From JBFXAN01 sp050184225 (GTDB taxonomy: Bacteria > Chloroflexota > Dehalococcoidia > CAUJGQ01), in NCBI GenBank assembly GCA_050184225.1, contig JBFXAN010000018.1:1-62581 (forward strand): a stretch of 62,581 nt of DNA. The letters run 5' to 3'. Positions 49,512-58,183 of this stretch are shown here, in pieces. Within the stretch, counting starts at the first letter, position 1. Every line of letters begins with the position of its first letter. The notes under the pieces were generated by a model. That model searched no databases, was not told the origin of the DNA, and was given only the letters and a program-made list of their open reading frames with translations. The translations under genes and the position numbers were made by a program.

Positions 49512-50489
49512 TCAAGTGACGGGATTCGACGCAAACAGATTGAGCCCCAATTGCTCCGAAAGGTATCGGGTGGCGAACTGACCCTTGACGCTGTTTCCGG
49601 CGGTGTCGAGCAGGGGCGCGAAGGTGCCCAGTCCGCCTTTCCCCGGCGCGACGGTGACGATGCCGCCGCCGATGCCACTCTTACCAGGCAGCCCCGTCTC
49701 AAAGAGCCAATCGCCCGATGTCTCGTACATGCCGGCCGTCGCCATCACCGCCAGCACGCGCTTGCAGTGTTCGGCGTCGATTACCCGCTCCCGCGTGAGC
49801 GGGTTGACCCCGCCATCGGCCAACGTGGCAGCCATCACCGCCAGGTCCTTGGCTGACACGTTGAGTGAGCACTGTTTCGTATATAGGTCGATCGCCTCAC
49901 ACGGGTCGCAATGAATCCGCCCGTAGCTCTTGAGCAGGTTGGCAATCCCCTGATTGCGTTGATTCGTTGCTGTGGCAGATGCATAGACCGTCTCGTTGAG
50001 CGAGAGCGACCGGCCGGCGAAGCGTGACAGTCCGTCGTGGATGAACCGCCACCGGGCGCCGGCGGAGGCACCCGGCGTCAGGCTGGTCGTGGCAATGGCG
50101 CCGGCGTTCACCATCGGATTCACCGTCCGGGTTGCGTTCAACTCGATCGCCATCACCGAGTTAAAGGGCAACCCGGTGCTATTCACCCCGATCGTGGCGC
50201 GAGCCGCCTCAGCGCCGATTTCCTGGCAGATGAGCGCGAACATGAACGGCTTGGATACGCTCATGATCGTGAACTCGTACTCGGCGTCTCCACACGCGTA
50301 CACCGCGCCGCCCGCCGAAACCACACAAATACCGAAGAGATCGCGCGGCACCTCGGCGAGAGCCGGATAGACACTCGCGTTCTCTCCCGCGTCGTTCGAT
50401 GCAAACCGCCGATGCGTCGCCATAATCAGCGCGCTGATCTGATCTTCTGGTGGAAGGCTTCCGGTCGAGACGTAAGGGTGGTCCGGCAC
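49512..50489 (-). CDS. glsA: Glutaminase
   Basis: 325 residues, the beta-lactamase-like serine glutaminase fold. The catalytic S-x-x-K is SVSK (77-80). Further family blocks are NPMVNAGAI, KSYG..C-like regions and GLPGKSGIGGGIVTV. It hydrolyses L-glutamine to glutamate and ammonia in the cytosol and may help acid resistance. The GTG start follows GAGGAGGGG. It lies 12 bp after the membrane protein at 50502, so they form an operon. The length is slightly over the usual 305-310. Confidence 0.93.
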   Translation of the reverse strand: MPDHPYVSTGSLPPEDQISALIMATHRRFASNDAGENASVYPALAEVPRDLFGICVVSAGGAVYACGDAEYEFTIMSVSKPFMFALICQEIGAEAARATIGVNSTGLPFNSVMAIELNATRTVNPMVNAGAIATTSLTPGASAGARWRFIHDGLSRFAGRSLSLNETVYASATATNQRNQGIANLLKSYGRIHCDPCEAIDLYTKQCSLNVSAKDLAVMAATLADGGVNPLTRERVIDAEHCKRVLAVMATAGMYETSGDWLFETGLPGKSGIGGGIVTVAPGKGGLGTFAPLLDTAGNSVKGQFATRYLSEQLGLNLFASNPVT

Positions 50490-50501
50490 ACGCGCCCCTC
50501 C

Positions 50502-51149
50502 TCATGTGAACGGCAGTCCAAAGATGCGCACGACGCCGAGGACGAGAATTGCGGCAGAGACGCAGAGGAGCGCGACGCGCACTTTCGGAGTTCGAAAGTT
50601 GGCGGTCATACCCGCGAAGAACAGCGCGATCGCCATAAACACGGTGAGCTGGACATACCCATCGGCGTTCTGGCTGGCAAGCTCGCTGCGTTGGGTTGCT
50701 GCCTCGGCAATTGTGTCATACCGTCGCGCATCGGCCAGCTGCCGCTCGATATAGTCCGTGTCCTCGAAGAGATTGGCGGCGCCGGCTTCGCCGCTTTGCA
50801 CCTGCTTCAGCCATGCATCGATCACCGGCAGAAATTCAGGACGGATCAAGGCGTCACGGTAGAACGCTTCGAGCTCGGTCTGTCCCTCCGCCACCGCTCG
50901 GGCATAGTCCGCCGCGAGCGAGGCATCGAACCCGATTGCCTGCGTGCCGAGATTGAAGCGGCGGCCCGCTTCGAAGCGAGCGGCGGTCGCCGCCCGTGTC
51001 GCCGCCCCCTGTTCGTCATTCCATCGGGCGGCCTCAAAGGCGCACCATGCCGATCCGAAGGTGGCCAGCCCGAGCAGTATCGCCGCTGCCACTTCGAGGA
51101 CACGATCCGAATTGATGTCCCACCACGAAGCAGTAGTACCCGCCGTCAT
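50502..51149 (-). CDS. Hypothetical membrane protein, paralogue of the one at 26774
   Basis: 215 residues. The N-terminal helix (LEVAAAILLGLATFGSAWCAF), helical middle and two C-terminal helices (TVFMAIALFFAGMTANF, VRVALLCVSAAILVLGVVRIFG, as ALFFAG and LLCVSAAILVLG) align over the whole length with the protein at 26774. Shared anchors are GSAW, WN-x-x-Q, AEGQTELEAFYRDALIRPEFLPVIDAWL (in short FYRDALIRPEFLPV). It is the first gene of the operon with glsA, whereas its paralogue sits with the SPFH gene. Confidence 0.7.
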   Translation of the reverse strand: MTAGTTASWWDINSDRVLEVAAAILLGLATFGSAWCAFEAARWNDEQGAATRAATAARFEAGRRFNLGTQAIGFDASLAADYARAVAEGQTELEAFYRDALIRPEFLPVIDAWLKQVQSGEAGAANLFEDTDYIERQLADARRYDTIAEAATQRSELASQNADGYVQLTVFMAIALFFAGMTANFRTPKVRVALLCVSAAILVLGVVRIFGLPFT

Positions 51150-51387
51150 GCGGCCCTCGAGGAAGATGTTATGTCAATTGAACGATCAGATCGTGGCCAT
51201 TCTGTTCAAGAGTTCCTGATTTGGTATTGTAGCGTCCACATGGCGATCGGCAGAGCCGAGTTTGCGCCGCCTGAGGAGACGTATTCGAGGACGAGCGGCG
51301 CACCGTAGCGCCCACCCTCCCCCAGCGCCGTCCAGGGCGCCGCCCGACTGCCGTCCCCGCTGCGCTCATCCTTCGCCGAAGTGACCA

Positions 51388-51831
51388 CTACGTTCGCTCT
51401 GGGACGATGAGGATTGGTGTCACCAACCGGCTCATCACGTCGTGCGATGTGTCGCCACGCAGCAGCCGCGCGAGCCAACCATGGTCGTGCGCACCCAGGA
51501 CCACCAGCGTTTCCGGTTCTCGCTGAGACTCTTGCACGATTGCGTCCGCCGCGGTGTCATCCAACACGACCAGATCGACGGTCAACCCCTCGGCTCGAAG
51601 GGGACGAGCGAGGTGATCGAGGCGAGAGCGCGCCTCAGCCTCCTCCTTCGGCTGTCCATCGGAGAGTACGGCGGCGGTCGGCGCTTCCGCCATCGCCGTC
51701 CGCTCCGACCAGTCGTAGGCATGGAGGAGTGACAACCGCGCATCGAACGCCCGCGCAAAATCGGCCGCATACGTCACCAGTTGTTCCGCGAGCGGCGTGC
51801 TATCGACCCCGACCAGCACCCTTCGAAACAC
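51388..51831 (-). CDS. Universal stress protein (UspA family)
   Basis: 147 residues. The N-terminus RRVLVGVDSTPLAEQLVTYA has the usual aspartate. The C-terminal nucleotide-binding loop is GAHDHGWLARLLRGDTSHDVM, close to G-x2-G-x9-G-[ST]: the first glycine is kept, the second is replaced by H-D-H. It then ends RLVTPILIVP. ATP-binding ability is therefore uncertain. It likely dimerises and responds to stress. The GTG start has AGGGAG. It is a single gene with no composite element before it. Confidence 0.88.
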   Translation of the reverse strand: MFRRVLVGVDSTPLAEQLVTYAADFARAFDARLSLLHAYDWSERTAMAEAPTAAVLSDGQPKEEAEARSRLDHLARPLRAEGLTVDLVVLDDTAADAIVQESQREPETLVVLGAHDHGWLARLLRGDTSHDVMSRLVTPILIVPERT

Positions 51832-51962
51832 GTTTCACTCCCTGCGCGGCCGTTGGTCATGCGTGGCGCTTTGCAGTGTCATGACGGAGCCGCACCGCCA
51901 TCGCCGGCGATGCGGCATCCTACACGTTTCGTGCGACTGCGGCAGACACCAACGCGAAGCCG

Positions 51963-52400
51963 CTAGATTCGATCCGCGGTAGCGTCGAACACCGTCTTCC
52001 CTTCGATCTTCTCGACGTGCTCTTCGATGATCCGCAGGTTACGGGCGTGCGCCTTGAAGATCGCGTCGCCGACATCGCCGACGACCGGCACCAGCCCGAT
52101 GCCGAAGTCGACAAGTGCGTTGCTCAGCATGCGCACGAGCGAAGTCGCCGGCACCCCGAGTTGCTTGGCGACGTAGATCTCATAGAGCGAAACCGACGCG
52201 GAGATGGCGTCTCCGACGAATGGGATCAGTCCGAGAACCGGGTCGAGGCCAAAGCGGAACCCCAGGACGTTGAACTGTGTATCAAACAGCCCGGCAAGGA
52301 ACCGAACCGTGGACAGCATGCGCCGCTGTTCGCGCGAGAGTCCGTGCTGCGAGATTCCGGGTACACCGGCCGCCGTTCGCCCCCGAAAGGCAAAGGTCAT
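51963..52400 (-). CDS. DUF4112 family protein
   Basis: 145 residues: FGLDPVLGLIPFVGDAISASVSLYEIYVA and FGIGLVPVVGDVGDAIFKAH are two short hydrophobic hairpins with the LIP-VGD motif, diagnostic of DUF4112. It is probably membrane-associated. Function unknown. The ATG follows GGAGAAC. It stands alone next to the universal stress protein. Confidence 0.85.
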   Translation of the reverse strand: MTFAFRGRTAAGVPGISQHGLSREQRRMLSTVRFLAGLFDTQFNVLGFRFGLDPVLGLIPFVGDAISASVSLYEIYVAKQLGVPATSLVRMLSNALVDFGIGLVPVVGDVGDAIFKAHARNLRIIEEHVEKIEGKTVFDATADRI

Positions 52401-52547
52401 CGTTGTTCTCCTCGTTGCCGGCTTGGGTTAGATACTCGAAGCCGCTACTCTCATTCTATTGCATACCAACCCGCCCCTGCTCGCCCTGCCGAGTAGGATG
52501 ATCGCGTTGGTGACTACGCCTTCCGGCTCACCGCCGTTGGAGCGTCG

Positions 52548-52931
52548 ATGATCGAAGACGAACCTTCTGTCCACGAAAACGCGACCCGCATCGCCCGGCT
52601 CGCCCGCTGCGCGGCGGCGCTCTATCGAACAGTCCCCCGCGAAGGTGAGGGCCTGACCAGCCAAGCGGCCGAGATCGTCCACGCGGTGGATTTGGACGCG
52701 CTCGCCGCGTCGCTTGAAGGCGGAGACGTTGATGGCGACGATACCGCCCTCCGACCGGCTGATATCAGAGCGGTCTGCCGCCTCCTTCTCGATGTTCGCC
52801 GCAATCCGGCCGATGTCAGCGAGGCGGAACGGACGGTCGCTCGGCGACACTTTCCCGAAGTCGAAGCGGAGTCGCTCGACCCATTGGAGGATCTGGTCAC
52901 CTTCTATACCGGCCTCCTCGATCAGCAATAG
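52548..52931 (+). CDS. Hypothetical cytosolic helical protein
   Basis: 127 residues, acidic and helical, no membrane segment or known motif. Near its end is VARRHFPEVEAESLDPLEDLVTFYTG. The start codon has only a short GGAG site. It lies 22 bp before the PHP gene, possibly in one transcript. I do not recognise it. Confidence 0.55.
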   Translation: MIEDEPSVHENATRIARLARCAAALYRTVPREGEGLTSQAAEIVHAVDLDALAASLEGGDVDGDDTALRPADIRAVCRLLLDVRRNPADVSEAERTVARRHFPEVEAESLDPLEDLVTFYTGLLDQQ

Positions 52932-52952
52932 TTTGTCCGGGCATGATATCGA

Positions 52953-53567
52953 ATGTTAATCGACCTCCATTGTCACACCAGCACCTATTCCGCCTGTAGC
53001 TCACTCTCACCGGAAACCCTGTTCGAAGCGGCACAGCGTGCCGGCCTGGATGCGGTCTGTCTGACGGAACATGACCGGCTCTGGCCTTCGGAGGAGCTTG
53101 CCGAAATCGCGGCTGTGTTTGACATTGTTGTGCTCCGTGGGATGGAAGTGACCACGGAACTCGGCCATGTGCTCGTCTACGGACTGGACGCCCTGCCAAG
53201 CGGCTCCTTTCTCTCGGCATCTCTGATCGCTGCGGTGCGGCAGGCAGGGGCGTTTGCCGTCCTCGCGCACCCTGCCCGGTCGGGCCAGATACCGGTCGCC
53301 GCGCATCAGGCCGCCGCGCTGTTCGACACGGTCGAAGTTCTCAATGGGAGCGATGGTCCGGACCAGAATCGGTCCGCGGAGGCGCTCGCCCAGATCACAC
53401 GCCGGCCGGGGATTGCCGGCTCTGATTGCCATTCAGTGGCCGAGGTGGGTACCGTAGCGACGGTGCTACCGCGGCCGGTCGCGACCGAGCGTGACCTGGT
53501 CGAAGTGCTGCGGATGGGGCAGCATTCGGTCCTGCGCCTGCCGTCGGTCCCATCGTTCGAACGTTAG
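52953..53567 (+). CDS. PHP-domain metal-dependent phosphoesterase
   Basis: 204 residues. Metal-binding motifs of the PHP superfamily are IDLHCHTSTYSACS (HxH), LTEHDRLWP, VLAHPARSG, and GSDCHSVAEVGT (D-x-H). It is probably a trinuclear metal phosphoesterase acting on nucleotide or sugar phosphates. It starts 22 bp after the gene at 52548 and ends 22 bp before the hydrolase, so the three may form an operon. Confidence 0.88.
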   Translation: MLIDLHCHTSTYSACSSLSPETLFEAAQRAGLDAVCLTEHDRLWPSEELAEIAAVFDIVVLRGMEVTTELGHVLVYGLDALPSGSFLSASLIAAVRQAGAFAVLAHPARSGQIPVAAHQAAALFDTVEVLNGSDGPDQNRSAEALAQITRRPGIAGSDCHSVAEVGTVATVLPRPVATERDLVEVLRMGQHSVLRLPSVPSFER

Positions 53568-53588
53568 CCATCGAGAGGGAGACGAGAC

Positions 53589-54398
53589 ATGCGCACCACC
53601 GTTGACGGCGTCGGCTTGAATTATGAGATCACCGGCCGTGGTCCGACGATCGCGCTCACGCATGGCATCGGCGGCTCCGGCGCCGACTTCGAGCCGATCG
53701 TTGCCGGCCTTGCCCGGAACTATCAGGTTCTCACCTGGGATGTGCGCGGCTTCGGCGCCTCCGACCGGCCGGCCGATGGCTACGGCATCGCACGATTCGC
53801 CAAGGATCTTGCCGGCCTGCTCGACCACATCGGCGTCCAGCAAGCCGTGATCATGGGGACGAGCATGGGCGGCACGATCACCCAGCGGTTCATCCTCGAC
53901 TTTCCCGAGAAGACCGCTGCCGCCGTGATCATGAGCACGTCCAGTCAGGTGAATGAGCGCGCCCGTGACATGTGGTTCAACCAGGCGGACGCGATCGAGC
54001 GTGATGGTATGGAGGCATGGGTCCGCCGCTCGCGCCCCGCGGAGCAGACCGACGAGTATCTGAAAGCGCACCCGGAGATCGCTGAGGCGGAGCAGCGCCG
54101 CATCCGCAATAACCCGGACGGCCGCGTCTATGCTCAGGTCGCGCGCGCCGTCGGCGACTACAACTACACCGAAGAACTGAAGTCCGTCCGTATTCCCACC
54201 CTGGTGCTCGTCGGCTCTGAAGACAAGCAGACACCACCGGGCGGATCGGTGATCATCAGCCGGACGATCCCGGGCGCAGAGCTGCATATTCTCGACGGCT
54301 TCGGCCACGGACTGCCACGCGAGACGCCTGATCAAGTGATCGACCTTGTCACGGCCTTCCTCGACCGAGTGCTGCCCCGCGCCGAGGCGCGACGATAG
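53589..54398 (+). CDS. Alpha/beta-fold hydrolase
   Basis: 269 residues. The oxyanion-hole region is THGIGGSG, the nucleophile elbow is GTSMGG with S92, the acid region is LVLVGSEDKQTPP, and the catalytic histidine is in GHGLPRETP. A helical cap lies between. The substrate is unknown. The ATG follows GAGAGGGAG. Next gene at 17 bp is the CinA-type amidase. Confidence 0.88.
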   Translation: MRTTVDGVGLNYEITGRGPTIALTHGIGGSGADFEPIVAGLARNYQVLTWDVRGFGASDRPADGYGIARFAKDLAGLLDHIGVQQAVIMGTSMGGTITQRFILDFPEKTAAAVIMSTSSQVNERARDMWFNQADAIERDGMEAWVRRSRPAEQTDEYLKAHPEIAEAEQRRIRNNPDGRVYAQVARAVGDYNYTEELKSVRIPTLVLVGSEDKQTPPGGSVIISRTIPGAELHILDGFGHGLPRETPDQVIDLVTAFLDRVLPRAEARR

Positions 54399-54414
54399 AG
54401 CGGGAGACGGATCG

Positions 54415-54945
54415 ATGATCGGGACCGCCGCCGAGGTCGTGGCGACCCTGACACGACTTGGCCTCACCCTGGCCGTGGCTGAGTCGTGCACGGGCGGCCT
54501 CGTCGGCCATCTGCTCACCGATGTACCGGGTAGCTCGCGCGTCTTTCCCGGCGGCGTCGTCGCCTACGACAACCGGTCAAAGCGCGCGCTCCTCGGCGTG
54601 CCGGCTGATCTCCTGATCGCGCATGGTGCGGTGAGTGCTGAGGTTGCCTCGGCGATGGCGGACGGCGTTCGCCGCGCCTTCGGCACCGATATCGGCGTCG
54701 GCATCACCGGCGTCGCCGGCCCCACCGGCGGTTCGGACGAGAAACCGGTGGGCACCGTCTTCATTGCCTGCGCCCATCGGGGGATCACCGTCGAACGCTA
54801 TCACTGGACCAGCGAGCACGACGGAAACCCAACGAACGGCAGCGGCCTTCGCGCGCGCAACAAACACAGGAGCGCGGTCGCCGCACTCGAACTGGTCCTG
54901 CGTTGTGCGGGTGACGGCGCGGTCGAAGCGAACGTCATCAGATGA
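54415..54945 (+). CDS. pncC: CinA C-terminal family nicotinamide-nucleotide amidase
   Basis: 176 residues, stand-alone CinA-C domain. Motifs are LAVAESCTGGLVGHLLTDVPGSS, GGVVAYDNRSK, AHGAVSAEVA and GVGITGVAGPTGGSDEKPVGTV (in short GITGVAGPTGG). It deamidates NMN to nicotinic acid mononucleotide in pyridine-nucleotide salvage. It lacks the N-terminal MoCF-like part of full CinA. Its last 8 bp overlap the convergent phosphofructokinase gene. Confidence 0.9.
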   Translation: MIGTAAEVVATLTRLGLTLAVAESCTGGLVGHLLTDVPGSSRVFPGGVVAYDNRSKRALLGVPADLLIAHGAVSAEVASAMADGVRRAFGTDIGVGITGVAGPTGGSDEKPVGTVFIACAHRGITVERYHWTSEHDGNPTNGSGLRARNKHRSAVAALELVLRCAGDGAVEANVIR

Positions 54946-56143
54946 GACTCATGGTCCGTTCGGCGAGCAGCTTCGCATCATCATGGTCCAACGCGCCGAC
55001 GAGCGGCTCGGCGTACGCCCGCAGCGCGGGACCGGGGTAGGCGTCCGGAGCCATTTGGAACGCATCGGGCAGCCGTTGCTCGCTGTTGGCGATCTCGATC
55101 AACGGAACGGGGGTAAACCAGCTTCGGTAGCGCGGCGAGCGTTCGGCCTGCAACCCGGCGATCACGCCCGTGTGGCCGGCGACCGCGAACCGGACGGCCG
55201 CCCGGCCGGCACGCCGCGCTTCACGCACATCCACCGGTGCGCGATAGGCACGGAGCAATCGCTGTAAGGAGCCGGGTCGGTCGTACTTGGCCCGGACGTT
55301 GCAGTGTCGCGCGATCAGCCCCGCGATCGTCCGGCCAGCGCCGCCCAATTGGGGGTGGCCGAACCGGTCGGTGTACACGCCGTCATAGCTCGCTTCGAGC
55401 AGCGCCCCGCCGCTGGTCCGCACTCCCTCGCTCACGACGACGATCGCCCAACCATGCCGGCGGAGCACCCGCTCTACATCTCGCACCACCCCATCCGGGT
55501 CGAGCGGTTGTTCCGGCAGATAGACCAGGTGCGGAGCATCCGACTCGTCGCGGCGACCCAGAGACGCCGCCGCCGCGAGCCATCCCGCGTTGCGGCCGCC
55601 CACCTCGATCACTTTCACCGGATCGGTCCGTTGCATCGCCCGCGTGTCGTGTCCGGCGTCGATCACCGCCATCGCGAGGAAGCGGGCGGCGCTCGCGAAT
55701 CCGGGACTGTGATCGATCGCGGGCAGATCGTTGTCCACGGTCTTGGGGATACCGACGACAAACAACTCGTGGCCCGCGTGCGCCGCCGCCCGCGCCAGAT
55801 CCAGCGACGTATGCGCCGAGTCGTTGCCGCCGATGTAATGCAGATACCGCACATCCAGCCGCCGGATCGAGGTCAGTGCCTGTTCGATCTCGTCGTCGGT
55901 CAGGCGATGACGCACCGAGCCAAGTGCCGCGGCCGGCATCCGGCTGAGCCGTCGCCGAAGGTCGGAATCAGCTGGGTCGAGCGCTACCACGTCGTCATCG
56001 AGCAACCCGGCGATTCCATGCCGCATGCCATAGACGCGACCGACCTGGTTCTGTTGGCCTGCCTGATCCAGGACACCGGCCAAGCTTGCGTTCATCACCG
56101 CCGTACAGCCACCGGACTGACCGACGAGTAGGTTTCCCGGCAT
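54938..56143 (-). CDS. 6-phosphofructokinase family, predicted PPi-dependent type
   Basis: 401 residues. The start LLVGQSGGCTAVMNASLAG fits the family's G-G-x-x-x-x-N loop. The donor-site motif is GGNDS (105-109), in place of the ATP-type GGDGS, and PKTVDNDL (133-140) carries the lysine seen in PPi-dependent enzymes. IDAGHDTRAMQRTDPVKVIEVGGRNAGWLA (read as VIEVGGRNAG) binds fructose-6-phosphate. This set predicts pyrophosphate use. The ATG at 56143 is chosen; the frame extends 378 bp further upstream, antisense to the next gene. Confidence 0.85.
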   Translation of the reverse strand: MPGNLLVGQSGGCTAVMNASLAGVLDQAGQQNQVGRVYGMRHGIAGLLDDDVVALDPADSDLRRRLSRMPAAALGSVRHRLTDDEIEQALTSIRRLDVRYLHYIGGNDSAHTSLDLARAAAHAGHELFVVGIPKTVDNDLPAIDHSPGFASAARFLAMAVIDAGHDTRAMQRTDPVKVIEVGGRNAGWLAAAASLGRRDESDAPHLVYLPEQPLDPDGVVRDVERVLRRHGWAIVVVSEGVRTSGGALLEASYDGVYTDRFGHPQLGGAGRTIAGLIARHCNVRAKYDRPGSLQRLLRAYRAPVDVREARRAGRAAVRFAVAGHTGVIAGLQAERSPRYRSWFTPVPLIEIANSEQRLPDAFQMAPDAYPGPALRAYAEPLVGALDHDDAKLLAERTMSLI

Positions 56144-56357
56144 CGATGCCACGCTCCGGAGTCGAATCGCACCAAACCAGCCGGCAGATGGTTGCAATAA
56201 ATGGCCGTCGCACCTTGCCGCCTGTGCCCGATAATAGTGAGGGGCGGGGAAGCCCAACACCACGTTCCAGTGTCCGAAGTCCCGCTGCCGCGGTCTAGTC
56301 CAGCCGTCGCACGCGGGACAGCGAGGACCCAATTTGGAAGAAAGCGGAGGTCGCGTT

Positions 56358-57653
56358 GTGACAGACGCGCCGTTGATCGTCATGCTCGCCGGCGGCAGCA
56401 ACAGCCGCTTCTGGCCGCTCCAGGGCAAATCCCTCGTACGATTTCTTGGTCGCACCCTGATCGAACACCAGCTTGACGCGTTCTTCGCGGCCGGATGTGA
56501 GGATGCGGTCATCGTTGCCAACCCGGAGACGGAGGCAGACGTCAGGGCCGTGACCAGCCCCTATGGCGAGCGCGTGACCATCGCCATCCAAGTGGAGCCG
56601 CGCGGCATGGGTGATGCCGTGTTGGTCGCTGCCGAAGCCGCCGGTGAACGGCTGAGGGGCCGCGCCCTGCTGGTCACCCAGGCGCACGATGTTGTCGACG
56701 CGTCGATCTATCGATCAGTGCTCGCGGAGATGGACGGTTCCACCGACGGCGCCCTCGCCGGCCAGGAGGTGGCCGAGTACTTTCCCGGCGGCTACCTCGC
56801 ACTCCAGGGGGACCGGGTGATGGCGGTGGTCGAAAAGCCGCCGCCAGGCAGCGAGCCGAGCCGGTACGTCAGCTTCGTCGTCCACCTGCACAAACGCCCG
56901 GCCCTGCTGCTCGACGCGATCCGGCAAACCTACACCAGCGAAAACACGCGCGACGATCACTACGAGCGGGCGCTCACGGTCCTCTGTGGCAACCTCCGCT
57001 ACCGGCTCGTTCCTTATCAGGACATCTGGCAACCGATCAAATACCCCTGGCATGTGCTCGAGGCGATGCGGATCTTCCTCGACCGCATCCCTCCGCGGGA
57101 CGGATCGCCGGTCGACGGTGTCACAGGCAACGTGATCATGGAGCCGGGCGTGCGTGTGTTGCCCGGCGCTCATATCGTCGGACCGGCATACATCGGCGCG
57201 AATACGCTGATCGGCACCGGTGCACTGGTACGCGGCGCCATGATCGGTAGCAACTGCGAGATTGGCTACGGCTGCGAGGTCGCCCGGAGCTATGTCGGCG
57301 ACACCTGCGTGCTGCACCACAACTACGTCGGCGACTCGGTCCTCGAAGGACGCATCGGCCTCGGCTTTGGCACGGTGACGGGCAACTGGCCCTTCTATCC
57401 CCCGCCCGTGCGGACCACCGTCGACGGCGAGCGCGTCCGCACCGACATGGAGAAATTCGGCGCGATCATCGGCGCCGGCTGCCGCACCGGCATCGGCGTC
57501 CTGCTCAACCCCGGCACCAAAGTTGGCCGCGACACCTACATCGGCCCCGGCGTAATCGTCAATCGCGACATCCGCGCCGGCCAGCTCCTCCTCGCCAAGC
57601 AAGAGCTCATCGAACGCGAAAACCCGTTCACGCGACACGGCGACGAAGGCTGA
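56358..57653 (+). CDS. NDP-sugar pyrophosphorylase/acyltransferase-like (NTP transferase plus left-handed beta-helix)
   Basis: 431 residues. An N-terminal nucleotidyltransferase domain has VMLAGGSNSRFWPLQGKSLV, a variant of the G-x-G-x-R loop in which the second glycine is changed. It continues with VVEKPPPGSEPSRYV. A C-terminal hexapeptide beta-helix from about residue 250 holds IVGPAYIGANTLIGTGALVRGAMIGSNC (short: IVGPAYIGANTLIGTG). This two-domain build resembles GlmU and other sugar-1-phosphate nucleotidyltransferases; the exact sugar is unclear. The GTG at 56358 has GGAGG upstream. It diverges from the phosphofructokinase gene. Confidence 0.82.
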   Translation: MTDAPLIVMLAGGSNSRFWPLQGKSLVRFLGRTLIEHQLDAFFAAGCEDAVIVANPETEADVRAVTSPYGERVTIAIQVEPRGMGDAVLVAAEAAGERLRGRALLVTQAHDVVDASIYRSVLAEMDGSTDGALAGQEVAEYFPGGYLALQGDRVMAVVEKPPPGSEPSRYVSFVVHLHKRPALLLDAIRQTYTSENTRDDHYERALTVLCGNLRYRLVPYQDIWQPIKYPWHVLEAMRIFLDRIPPRDGSPVDGVTGNVIMEPGVRVLPGAHIVGPAYIGANTLIGTGALVRGAMIGSNCEIGYGCEVARSYVGDTCVLHHNYVGDSVLEGRIGLGFGTVTGNWPFYPPPVRTTVDGERVRTDMEKFGAIIGAGCRTGIGVLLNPGTKVGRDTYIGPGVIVNRDIRAGQLLLAKQELIERENPFTRHGDEG

Positions 57654-57676
57654 TCGCATGTGGATCGTGGATTCAC

Positions 57677-57745
57677 ATGGCTGATTCCGACTTTGACTGG
57701 GACGATTCGAATTTGGAGCACATTGCCGACCCACAGTCCAATGAA
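57677..57745 (+). pseudogene. Possible N-terminal remnant of a BrnT-like gene
   Basis: ATG at 57677 opens MADSDFDWDDSNLEHIADP, which resembles the BrnT toxin N-terminus (family pattern WDxxNxxHIxxHG). The reading then runs into a low-complexity G/C repeat with no further similarity. It is only weakly supported. Confidence 0.25.
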
Positions 57746-57781
57746 TCCGGGCAGACACAGGTCCATTCAAGACCGCACCGG

Positions 57782-58174
57782 CTAAAGCCTCCCCTGCCCC
57801 CCGGAGTGGGGGAGGGGCCGGAGGAGGGGACCGCCGATCGCCCGCTCAACCGCCGCGACAAATCGCCCTGTTCCCAGCGAACGATTGAGCATTTGATAGA
57901 CGCGCGTTCCCGTCGAGGAAGTTAACCTCAGCCTCGTAACGAAGCGACCACGCTCGACGGCGAACGTCTCGATCGAATCCAGCGGCGTTGACTCGACCGT
58001 GCGGCCGCGTCGCGGATGTCGAACGTTGAAGCGTTCCACCGCCAGAATGCGGCGGTCGGTCAGCACCAGGCGTCGGTAGCGCAGCCACAGGTCGGCGTTG
58101 GCGGCAGACTGCACCACTTCACCAGGCTGTAACTCGGATTCGAACCAGCGGAGGAGCGTCTGTGGAACGGGCAT
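57782..58174 (-). CDS. Bacterial PH-like (bPH/YokE-type) protein
   Basis: 130 residues: LQPGEVVQSAANADLWLRYRRLVLTDRRILAVERFN, then STPLDSIETFAVERGRFVTRLRLTSSTGTRVYQM (in short RRLVLTDRRILAVERFN, STPLDSIETFAV). This is the LTxxRL-type pattern of bacterial PH domains, which bind membranes or self. The last 16 residues (GGPLLRPLPHSGGQGRL) are encoded by an intergenic G/C repeat, so the 3' end has probably been extended by the repeat. Confidence 0.7.
   Translation of the reverse strand: MPVPQTLLRWFESELQPGEVVQSAANADLWLRYRRLVLTDRRILAVERFNVRHPRRGRTVESTPLDSIETFAVERGRFVTRLRLTSSTGTRVYQMLNRSLGTGRFVAAVERAIGGPLLRPLPHSGGQGRL
57788..57829. repeat. G/C-rich intergenic repeat overlapping the bPH gene end
   Basis: CCTCCCCTGCCCC, then CCGGAGTGGGGGAGGGGCC and GGAGGAGGGG, form an imperfect hairpin. 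The form is one of the commonly dispersed CCTCCCC...GGGGAGGGG types. It supplies the last codons of the minus-strand bPH gene. Confidence 0.55.
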
Positions 58175-58183
58175 CGACGGGTC

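Noticed and set aside
37901..51184. Shared 12-mer TGTCAATTGAAC at 37904 and 51173
   Set aside because: Two matches of this length are expected by chance in 62 kb, and the contexts are unrelated.
56144..56521. N-terminal extension of the phosphofructokinase
   Set aside because: It lies antisense to the start of the nucleotidyltransferase gene and has no family similarity. The family starts at LLVGQSGG.
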